Assembly (NCBI RefSeq): GCF_002270055.1 | Contig: NZ_NIBG01000010.1 | Location: forward strand, 94,990 to 158,989 | DNA: 64,000 bases | From: Anaeromicrobium sediminis | GTDB taxonomy: Bacteria; Bacillota; Clostridia; Peptostreptococcales; Thermotaleaceae | Reading direction: 5' to 3' | Shown here: positions 43,621-50,350 of the stretch, piece after piece | Layout of the letters: each line of letters begins with the position of its first letter | Numbering within the stretch: the stretch's first letter is position 1 | Made by a program: the position numbers and the translations under genes | The notes under the pieces: model-generated | Told to the model about the DNA's origin: nothing | Seen by the model: the letters and a program-made list of their open reading frames with translations, nothing else | The model's database searches: none

Positions 43621-44133
43621 CTATCTATATTTTTTATAATATTCATCTTTTAACAATGAATATATCATTTGATTTAAATAACCTCTTTCACTTTTATAAG
43701 ATTGTCTCAAAGTACCTTCATAAACTAATCCTAATCTAGTGTATAATTTTATACCAATAATATTATCAGGATACACATCTAGCCAAAAGCGATTCATATG
43801 TAAATCCTCAAAACAATACTTCATAATACCTAACATAACTTCTTTCCCAAATCCCATGCCCTTTTCAGATATGGCAATACGTCGAAGCTCAAATACCTCA
43901 GATTTTTCATTTAACCTCATCAGTCCATACCCTATTACGCGTGAATCGCATTTAGCCTTAAACATAAACAATAAAGCAGAATCACTTTTAATCTCTTCTA
44001 AATGTTCATCATAACTACCTTGCCAAATAAAATTTTTATTATCAGGGTGTTCTTCTAACTCCATAATTTTAGGAATATCCCCTACCTCCGCCTCATGTAC
44101 TTCCAACCTCTCAGTTTCAAACACTAACCCCAT
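43621..44133 (-). CDS. GNAT acetyltransferase (RimJ/RimL type)
   Basis: 170 aa. The acetyl-CoA-binding segment is ISEKGMGFGKEVMLGIMKYCF (Q/R-x-x-G-x-G/A variant), preceded by FELRRIAI. The C-terminal blocks MNRFWLDVYPDN and IKLYTRLGLVYEGTLR are characteristic of the RimJ/RimL group, whose members acetylate ribosomal protein N-termini, polyamines or antibiotics. Target not inferable. Confidence 0.85.
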   Translation of the reverse strand: MGLVFETERLEVHEAEVGDIPKIMELEEHPDNKNFIWQGSYDEHLEEIKSDSALLFMFKAKCDSRVIGYGLMRLNEKSEVFELRRIAISEKGMGFGKEVMLGIMKYCFEDLHMNRFWLDVYPDNIIGIKLYTRLGLVYEGTLRQSYKSERGYLNQMIYSLLKDEYYKKYR

Positions 44134-44281
44134 AGCTTATTCCCTTCTTTCTATATAATTGTTTATTCACCTTATGTTTCTATGATTAATATTTTCTATA
44201 TGAATAAAGGATTCCCTTTACATAAATTTGACTAGAACCAATATTCCCCCCAAAAGTTATTCATGGTAAGAAATACTATCT

Positions 44282-44345
44282 GTACTAGATTACTTAAGGT
44301 ACAAAGAAAGTGACCTAAGCCACTTTAAAATGACTTTAGCCACTT
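44282..44345. repeat. Imperfect 20-bp-period repeat in a gene-free stretch
   Basis: The 44134-44514 gap contains TGACCTAAGCCACTT and TGACTTTAGCCACTT, 20 bp apart (13 of 15 bases equal); the first can also pair with AAGTG upstream of it. I see no gene. It may be a scrap of an old mobile element. The end of the gap (about 44460-44510) should hold the promoter of the selenoprotein gene. Confidence 0.4.
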
Positions 44346-44514
44346 GATTGAACGTTAATGAATCCCCTAGCAAATACAAGGTGGTTTTCATATTAAATAT
44401 ATTTAAATAGTATAAGAAAATGTAATATGCAGTTCTAGAGTACTTTAAGGGGTTTCATGTTAAAATAAATTATGCTACATGTAGATTATTCTAAATATGA
44501 AACTGGAGGTTTTT

Positions 44515-44967
44515 ATGCAAAAGTTTATTGATTTTAATTTACCAGATAGTAACGGAGAAAATACAAAATTATCTGAAGTTCTTAAAGAAAGTAATGTCTG
44601 GTTATTTTTCTTTAGAGGTAATTGGTGAAGCACCTGAGCTAAGCAGCTTTCACAAGTTTGTGAAAAATACGAAGAGCTAAAAAGTAATTATAATGTTAGT
44701 GTATTAGGCATTAGCGTTGATAGTGTAGAAGAGTCAAAAGATTTTAAAGAAAGTTTAAGTTTACCATTTGAACTATTAAGTGATTTGGATAGAGAAGTAA
44801 TTCAAGCATATGACCTAGTGGACCCAAGACTTAAAGATGTGAGAGAAATCTCTTTATCAGCATTCATCTTAATAAAGCAAGGTGGAGATATTTTATATTT
44901 CAATAAAGAAACAAAAGAAGGAAGACCTGATATAAATGAATTAATTAGTGAAATAGAAAAAATGTAA
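44515..44967 (+). CDS. Peroxiredoxin/thioredoxin-fold selenoprotein with UxxU active site
   Basis: 150 aa if two in-frame TGA codons (44626-44628 and 44635-44637) are read as selenocysteine. ATG 44515 follows ACTGGAGG. The frame stays coherent through both TGAs: WLFFFRGNW-U38-S-T-U41-AKQLSQVCEKYEELK, then VLGISVDS, LPFELLSDLDREVIQAY and FILIKQGGDILYF, ending at TAA. Relatives (AhpC/TSA family) have RGxWCPxCxxQL, so each TGA falls exactly on an active-site Cys. A 7-bp hairpin (44648-44665) with G in a small loop lies 18 nt after the second TGA, as expected of a bacterial SECIS. It would reduce peroxides or disulfides. Standard gene callers see only the 3' fragment from 44785. No SelABCD genes lie in this window. 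Confidence 0.85.
44648..44665 (+). promoter_or_regulatory. Candidate bacterial SECIS element
   Basis: TTTCACA-AGTT-TGTGAAA, a perfect 7-bp stem with G as second loop base, 18 nt after the second UGA and 27 nt after the first. Both distances suit a single SelB-binding hairpin serving two UGA codons. Confidence 0.65.
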
Positions 44968-45147
44968 TAACTGTATTCAACAAAATAAGTTTTTTGTGGT
45001 TTACCTGTATTAATCCTAAATCATGAATATTTATACAATACAGTTTTTTTAATAGCTTTATTATACAGTAATAATCATATTATAAAAGTAATAAGTCTTT
45101 CCTATTAACAAGAAAGGCCTTTTCCCATAATATTACATCTGCTTATG

Positions 45148-45204
45148 TTATTTTTCTTTTCTTACAAGTAGTGAACAAGACTCCACATGCATGGTGTGCC
45201 ATAG
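45148..45204 (-). pseudogene. C-terminal tail of an RlmCD/RumA-type 23S rRNA methyltransferase
   Basis: Minus-strand codons read LWHTMHVESCSLLVRKEK and stop; H-T-x-H-V-E is the conserved end of the uracil-5 rRNA methyltransferases. An in-frame TAA lies two codons upstream, and no catalytic region is present. A second, different tail remains at 50264-50350. The surrounding 44968-45390 interval holds nothing else but the hairpin at 45252. Confidence 0.7.
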
Positions 45205-45251
45205 TTACATAAAAATATAAAATTATTTACTTAGAGAATATTATATTAATT

Positions 45252-45290
45252 CAAAGGGCTAAGGTATTTCCAACCTTAACCCTTTGTTTT
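45252..45290 (+). terminator. Strong hairpin with U tract in the gap before the tetR gene
   Basis: CAAAGGGCTAAGGT / ACCTTAACCCTTTG (13 of 14 pairs) followed by TTTT. It may end transcription from the selenoprotein gene, 285 nt upstream. Confidence 0.6.
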
Positions 45291-45392
45291 AGTATCTATA
45301 AAAATGTTAGGATGTAATTTGTGCAAAACTACAGTTATTTATTTTTTTATTTCTTTATCAATTCGCTAAAATATAGTACAATTAGTTTATTA

Positions 45393-45422
45393 TTGAACAT
45401 CTTGTTCCGTTATATAATATAA
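45393..45422 (+). promoter_or_regulatory. tetR promoter with TetR operator
   Basis: GAACA-TCT-TGTTC (45395-45407) is a perfect 5-3-5 palindrome sitting between a TTGAAC and an AT-rich -10 (TATAATAT). The same core is found at the ATPase promoter (48181-48203), so it is the likely autoregulatory operator. Confidence 0.65.
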
Positions 45423-45507
45423 ATTTCAGTTTTACAATAATGAAAAATAGCTTTATATTCATTATTGCACAATATTTACATTAACTTATTTTATGAAAGG
45501 TGATACA

Positions 45508-46071
45508 ATGAATAATAAATTAGACAGACGTTCTCAAAGGACCAGAAAATTAATATTTGAAGCATTTAATGAACTGCTTGCAAAAAATCAATACAGTAAA
45601 ATTACTGTTCAAAGTATTATTCACAGGGCAAATATTGGAAGAACTACATTTTATTCTCATTTCCAAACCAAAGATGAATTATTATATGAATCCTGTAAAA
45701 TGATTTTTGAACATGTATTTGCTGAAAAAGTTCTTGTAGAAGCAACTCATGATTTTTCACAATCTAGTGATTTTAAAGATTATATTACTCATATTTTATA
45801 CCATTTAAAAGATAATAAAAAAATTATTAAATCTATGTTGAAATTTGAAGACAGTGGAGTATTTATGAATTCCTTCAAAGAATATATTCATAAATATTTT
45901 TCTAATGTGATACAACCAGTTAATACAAATAATATTGATATAGACTTTATCAATAATCATATTGTATCAAGCTTTATCCAAGCCATTAGATGGTGGTTTC
46001 ATCACAATTTAAAAGAATCCCCTGAAAAAGTCGCTAATTCTTATATATACATGATTAATCATCTGATTTAA
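45508..46071 (+). CDS. TetR/AcrR-family repressor
   Basis: 187 aa from ATG 45508-45510 (GAAAGGTG upstream; the ATG five codons earlier overlaps that site). N-terminal TetR DNA-binding domain: QRTRKLIFEAFNELLAKNQYS (as TRKLIFEAFNELL), ITVQSIIHRANIGRTTFYSHF, KDELLYE. The C-terminal 130 residues are helical and ligand-binding, ending RWWFHHNLKESPEKVANSY, a common feature of this subgroup. The same palindrome occurs upstream of this gene and of the metal ATPase at 46240-48141, so the ATPase is a likely target. Inducer unknown; the gene next to it suggests a metal or membrane stress signal. Confidence 0.88.
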   Translation: MNNKLDRRSQRTRKLIFEAFNELLAKNQYSKITVQSIIHRANIGRTTFYSHFQTKDELLYESCKMIFEHVFAEKVLVEATHDFSQSSDFKDYITHILYHLKDNKKIIKSMLKFEDSGVFMNSFKEYIHKYFSNVIQPVNTNNIDIDFINNHIVSSFIQAIRWWFHHNLKESPEKVANSYIYMINHLI

Positions 46072-46239
46072 CTTAAAACAAGGCTCATTTCACAATGCTG
46101 TAAAATAAGCTGAAGTAAATATATTGATCCCACAAAACAAATAAGAAAATACGAAAAAAAAGAAAGTTATTTAGCCTCCTTGCTCAAGACTACAAGTAAA
46201 ATTGTTTTGCTAGCCGAAAAACGCTCTATTAATATTCTC

Positions 46240-48141
46240 CTAAATAGCTTTAGCTACTTCAATATTTTTGTTGTCTTGTCTATGATCATATTTTCGGTCA
46301 TACAATAATGCTGCATTTAATACAACAAGAACAGAACCTGCATTGTGGACAAGTGCACCTGTTATTGGATTCAAAAGTCCCTTAACACTCAAAATTATGG
46401 CAATAATATTAATAAGCATTGATAATGTTATATTAAATTTAATTGTTTTTACAGTTGCATTCGCAAGTCTTTTAACATAAGGAATTTTCCCAATATCATC
46501 TCCTAACAATGCAATATCAGCTGCTTCAATTGCAATATCAGAACCCATTGTTCCCATTGCTATACTTACATCTGCTGTTCTTAGTGCTGGTGCATCATTT
46601 ACCCCATCCCCAACCATAGCTACTGTTTTATTCCTATTTTTCAACTCTTTAACATGATCAACTTTATCTTTTGGTAACAAATTACTGTAAACATTTGAAA
46701 TCCCAATTTCATCTGCAAAGAAATTCGCAGTTTTTTCATTATCTCCTGTAAGAAGTACCACTTCTGTATTCATCATTTTTAGTTCATTAACAACTTCTCC
46801 AGCTTCATTACGCATTACATCAGAAAGTCCAATCACACCAACACATAAATCATTGATTGCCACAATTATTAAAGCCATTCCATTATTCTGAATTTCATTA
46901 ATTTTATTTTTAATTTGTTTATCAATTTCAATATTATTTTCTTTAATATAATCTAATTTTCCACAATATATAGTTTTAGAATCAATTATACCTTTTACGC
47001 CTTTTCCTGCTGTCATTGTAAAGTCTTCACATTTTAAAACCTTAATATTTTCTTTTTTTGCTTTTTCTACAACTGCTTTCGCAAGAGGATGTTCTGAAAA
47101 GCTTTCAATACTTGATGCTAATGCCAAGAACTTCTTTCTGTTTATTATATCTTTATTAAAATACATCTCACTAACTGTTAATTTTCCATAAGTTAATGTT
47201 CCTGTTTTATCAAAGGTTATTGTATCGACCTTACCCATACTTTCAAGTGCTGCACCAGATTTAATAATGATACCTTTTTTTGTAGCCTGACCAATTGCAG
47301 CCATTATTGATGTAGGTGTAGCTAATGCCAATGCACATGGACAGAAAACAACAAGAACGGTTACACCTCTTACTACATCACCAGTAAAAATCCAAACCAA
47401 TATAGCAATGAAAAGTGCAATGGGAACTAGCCATACAGCTAATTTGTCTGCAATTCTCTGCATTGGAGCTTTATTATTTTCAGCTTCTTCCACCAGCTTT
47501 ATCATCTTCTTAAGTGATGAATCTTCTCCAACGGCTGTAGCTTTTATATCAATTGTTCCATAGCAGTTTAAAGTCCCGCAATACACATGATCTCCAAGAG
47601 ACTTATCAACAGGTAATGATTCACCTGTCATGATAGACTGGTCAATAGATGAACTTCCATTTATAATAACTCCGTCTACAGGTATTTTTTCTCCCGGTAA
47701 TACTCTTAAATGATCCTTTAACTTAATCTCCCTTGCATCTATCAATTCTTCTTTATCCTCACCAGTAATGATTCTTCCTTTTACAGGTGTAAGATTAATA
47801 AGATTCTTCAAACCTTTATGGGCTTTCTCTAGGGTTTTTTCTTCAAGTATAGCACCTATTGCCATAATAAATGCAACTTCTCCCGCTGCAAAATATTCTC
47901 CAATCATAATAGATGCAACCATAGCCATAGCTATTAATAATGCAGAGGATACCCATTTTTCAAATATGAGTCTTTGTAATGCTAATATTAGCATGGGTAT
48001 ACCAGAAATTAAAACAGCCCCCCATGCAAAATCAACAGGCACTTCTATTCCTACCATCATACATATTAAACTTAATGCTAAAAATATACCTGACACAACT
48101 GTCATTTTCAGTCCAAATAAAAAATCCATTATTTTTTCCAT
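46240..48141 (-). CDS. P1B-type heavy-metal-transporting ATPase (ZntA/CadA-like)
   Basis: 633 aa. Eight-helix P1B ATPase: TGES actuator loop (SIMTGESLPVDK), metal-site FCPCALALATPTS (CPC), phosphorylation DKTGTLTYG, SEHPLAKAVV, GDGVNDAPAL, and the last helices NPITGALVHNAGSVLVVLNA, whose H-N and S residues fit the Zn/Cd/Pb-type (P1B-2) pattern. There is no N-terminal heavy-metal-associated domain, so metal loading must rely on the membrane entry site. It exports Zn2+, Cd2+ or similar ions. The upstream region has a consensus promoter with the TetR-type operator covering its start. Confidence 0.92.
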   Translation of the reverse strand: MEKIMDFLFGLKMTVVSGIFLALSLICMMVGIEVPVDFAWGAVLISGIPMLILALQRLIFEKWVSSALLIAMAMVASIMIGEYFAAGEVAFIMAIGAILEEKTLEKAHKGLKNLINLTPVKGRIITGEDKEELIDAREIKLKDHLRVLPGEKIPVDGVIINGSSSIDQSIMTGESLPVDKSLGDHVYCGTLNCYGTIDIKATAVGEDSSLKKMIKLVEEAENNKAPMQRIADKLAVWLVPIALFIAILVWIFTGDVVRGVTVLVVFCPCALALATPTSIMAAIGQATKKGIIIKSGAALESMGKVDTITFDKTGTLTYGKLTVSEMYFNKDIINRKKFLALASSIESFSEHPLAKAVVEKAKKENIKVLKCEDFTMTAGKGVKGIIDSKTIYCGKLDYIKENNIEIDKQIKNKINEIQNNGMALIIVAINDLCVGVIGLSDVMRNEAGEVVNELKMMNTEVVLLTGDNEKTANFFADEIGISNVYSNLLPKDKVDHVKELKNRNKTVAMVGDGVNDAPALRTADVSIAMGTMGSDIAIEAADIALLGDDIGKIPYVKRLANATVKTIKFNITLSMLINIIAIILSVKGLLNPITGALVHNAGSVLVVLNAALLYDRKYDHRQDNKNIEVAKAI

Positions 48142-48180
48142 CAGTTATTCCTCCCTTCAAAATACACTACAATGTATTTG

Positions 48181-48231
48181 TTACAGAACACATTGTTCTG
48201 TAATTATAAATCTAAAAATCAATGAAAACAA
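48181..48231 (-). promoter_or_regulatory. ATPase promoter with overlapping TetR-type operator
   Basis: Minus-strand -35 TTGTTT (48226-48231), 17-nt spacer, -10 TATAAT (48203-48208). Directly after the -10 is TTACAGAAC-ACATT-GTTCTGTAA (48181-48203), a perfect 9-bp inverted repeat whose core GAACA-N3-TGTTC is the same as at tetR. Repressor binding there would block initiation. Confidence 0.75.
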
Positions 48232-48260
48232 TGATTAATATAATGGATCTGTTCGTTACT

Positions 48261-48282
48261 GAACATATGGCAGTAAATGTTC
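48261..48282. promoter_or_regulatory. Additional GAACAT / ATGTTC inverted repeat
   Basis: Half sites like those of the TetR operator (GAACAT 48261-48266, ATGTTC 48277-48282) separated by 10 nt, between the ATPase promoter and the Fur-controlled promoter. Possibly a second, weaker regulator site. Confidence 0.3.
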
Positions 48283-48387
48283 CAAATATAATTGAACCGT
48301 ATAATCAGTAAAATAAATTCATCTTTTAACATTAAAAGTAAGATCGTTTTTATGAAGTGTAAATATTAAGTATCTTAAATTCATTTT

Positions 48388-48430
48388 GATAATGATAATC
48401 ATTTACATTAAGTCTTGTTCTTGCTATAAT
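48388..48430 (+). promoter_or_regulatory. Fur box over a sigma-A promoter
   Basis: GATAATGATAATCATTTAC (48388-48406) matches 17 of 19 bases of the classical Fur box. It overlaps -35 TTTACA (48402-48407), followed by 17 nt and a perfect -10 TATAAT (48425-48430). The ABC genes at 48467 should be iron-repressed. Confidence 0.8.
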
Positions 48431-48466
48431 ACTTTTGAGTGAAAAAGCAAACATGGAGGTTTATAT

Positions 48467-49306
48467 ATGATAAAAATCAATCATGTCACAAAAAAATTTG
48501 GTGATTTTACAGCTGTAAACGCCTTAAATTTAGAAGTAACAACAGGGGAATTCTGTGCTTTATTAGGACCTAATGGAGCGGGGAAGACTACATTAATAAA
48601 AATGCTCATAGGACTATTAAAAGCAAATGAGGGAACTATTATGATGGATCATATGATTATGAATAGAAACAATAGTAAATTAAAGAAAAAAATTGGTATT
48701 GTTCCTCAGCATACAAACTTAGACAAAGATCTTACAGTAAAAGAAAATTTATTATTTAGTGCAAAATTATTTAAAATCCCTAAAATAGAAGCAGAAGAAA
48801 AAGCAGATGCATTAATAGATTTTATTGATTTAAAAAGTGTAGAAAATCGAACGACCAGAAGACTTTCTGGTGGAATGAAGAGGAAGTTAATGATTGCTAA
48901 AGCCCTTATTCATGACCCTGACATTATATTTATGGATGAGCCTACTATCGGAATAGACTTAAATGCAAGAAGAAAAATATGGGATGTTTTAAGGGCTATG
49001 AAAAAGGAAGGAAAAACAATATTAATGACAACCCATTACATAGAAGAAGCAGAATATTTATGTGACCGTGCTGCTCTTATGAATTCTGGTAAGGTGATTT
49101 ATTACGATAAACCAGAGAATTTAAGATATAATTTAGGGAAATATACAGTAGAATATTTTAATGAAGAGAAAAAATCAATGTATCGATACTTTAAAACGAA
49201 AGAAGAAGCAAGGCTTTATGTAAATTCATTGAATGATGAATATACCCTTAGAGATACTACTTTAGAAGACGTTTTTTATAACTTTACAAATAGGAAGGTA
49301 GATTAA
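48467..49306 (+). CDS. ABC-2-type transporter ATP-binding protein
   Basis: 279 aa. Walker A GPNGAGKTT (about 35-43), Q loop VPQHTNLDKDL, signature LSGGMKRK, Walker B IIFMDEPTIGID, switch His in TTHYIEEAE. The C-terminal 60 residues (YTVEYFNEEKKS..., TLEDVFYNFT) are the usual DrrA/CcmA-type extension. It pairs with the permease starting 1 nt after its stop. A Fur box covers the promoter, so the pump is expected to be used when iron is scarce, perhaps to export a siderophore or to move a metal or haem; this is inference. Confidence 0.92.
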   Translation: MIKINHVTKKFGDFTAVNALNLEVTTGEFCALLGPNGAGKTTLIKMLIGLLKANEGTIMMDHMIMNRNNSKLKKKIGIVPQHTNLDKDLTVKENLLFSAKLFKIPKIEAEEKADALIDFIDLKSVENRTTRRLSGGMKRKLMIAKALIHDPDIIFMDEPTIGIDLNARRKIWDVLRAMKKEGKTILMTTHYIEEAEYLCDRAALMNSGKVIYYDKPENLRYNLGKYTVEYFNEEKKSMYRYFKTKEEARLYVNSLNDEYTLRDTTLEDVFYNFTNRKVD

Positions 49307-49307
49307 T

Positions 49308-50042
49308 ATGGAAATATGTACTATTTTATGGAGAGAATGGATATTCTTCAAAAGACAACTTGGTAAAATTACTGGTGGTGCCATTATGAATCCACTACTC
49401 TATTTAATCGCATTTGGCTGGGGATTTGGTGAAGACATTGTAGTAGAAGGCTATAATTATATGTATTATCTGATTCCTGGTATTATTGCATTATCAACAA
49501 TGAATACGAGCTTTAATGCAATCTCTTTAAGAGTAATAGTCTCTAAAATATATGAAAAAAGTTTTGAATATTATTTAACTGCTCCAGTTAATATTTATTT
49601 ATTAGCTCTTGGACATGTATTAGCGGGTGCTCTTAGAGGCATGTATGCAGCCTTTCTGATTATAATTATATCTTATATTTTCGGCATATATATTAAAATC
49701 AATTTGGCACTTATTTTTATTATATTTCTAAATAGTATGTTATTTTCTGCATTTGGTTATTATGCAGCTATTCTTATAAAGAGTCATTACCAAATCAATT
49801 GGTTTAAAACCTATATAAATACACCCATGACTTTTTTATGTGGAACCTTTTTTTCTTTAGAAAAAATGCCTAATATTGTTAAAGCCATTATTGAAATATT
49901 ACCATTGACTCACGCTTCAAGAAGTTTAAGAGCCATTGCATTAAATGGACAAATAAGCATAACTTCTATAGGTGTATTATTTATGTATTTAATTGTATTT
50001 TATTTTTTAAGTGTATATGCTAGTTTTCAAGAAGTAGAATAG
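49308..50042 (+). CDS. ABC-2-type transporter permease
   Basis: 244 aa, six hydrophobic helices. The region after helix 1 (MNPLLYLIAFGWGFG) and the block GTFFSLEKMPNIVKAIIEILPLTHASRSLRAIALNG near 170-205 (in pieces: CGTFFSLEKMP, LPLTHASRSLRAI) are the ABC-2 signature of NodJ/DrrB-like exporters. Its ribosome binding site lies in the end of the ATPase gene, so the two are coupled. Substrate unknown; Fur control is predicted. Confidence 0.9.
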   Translation: MEICTILWREWIFFKRQLGKITGGAIMNPLLYLIAFGWGFGEDIVVEGYNYMYYLIPGIIALSTMNTSFNAISLRVIVSKIYEKSFEYYLTAPVNIYLLALGHVLAGALRGMYAAFLIIIISYIFGIYIKINLALIFIIFLNSMLFSAFGYYAAILIKSHYQINWFKTYINTPMTFLCGTFFSLEKMPNIVKAIIEILPLTHASRSLRAIALNGQISITSIGVLFMYLIVFYFLSVYASFQEVE

Positions 50043-50182
50043 TATGTATTGAAAAATTTATAATAGTTTATTTTATTTCGTAAGAGTTTATATAGATATA
50101 CACTGTCAAAACTAAAATTATATTAGAATTTTTTTTGCTTAATTGATTGAGTTTGCAAGAAATAAAAGAATGTAATAAAAAG

Positions 50183-50212
50183 AAAAAGGGGTATCTTTTA
50201 ATCCCCCTTAGT
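50183..50212 (-). terminator. Terminator downstream of topB
   Basis: Minus-strand stem AAGGGG / CCCCTT followed by TTTCTTTTT. It lies past the methyltransferase tail that follows topB. Confidence 0.65.
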
Positions 50213-50263
50213 AAATACTTATTCAATAATTATTGTAATTCTAATAGTAGATACAGTTGCCCT

Positions 50264-50350
50264 TTACTTTCTAACTAACTTCGATACACACTCGACATGC
50301 GTAGTATGTGGAAACATATATAATAACTGTCCTTGTTTATTAATAACTTT
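50264..50350 (-). pseudogene. Second RlmCD/RumA-type methyltransferase tail
   Basis: Directly after the topB stop, minus-strand codons read QLLYMFPHTTHVECVSKLVRK and end in TAA. MFPHTxHVE is the typical C-terminus of 23S rRNA uracil-5 methyltransferases. Only 28 codons remain. Confidence 0.75.

Noticed and set aside
44282-44345. CRISPR-like direct repeats
   Set aside because: Only two imperfect 15-bp units with a 5-bp spacing and no array.
44785-44967. 60-aa ORF as an independent gene
   Set aside because: It is the 3' part of the selenoprotein frame starting at 44515; its ATG has no ribosome binding site and the sequence continues upstream in the same frame through two TGA codons.
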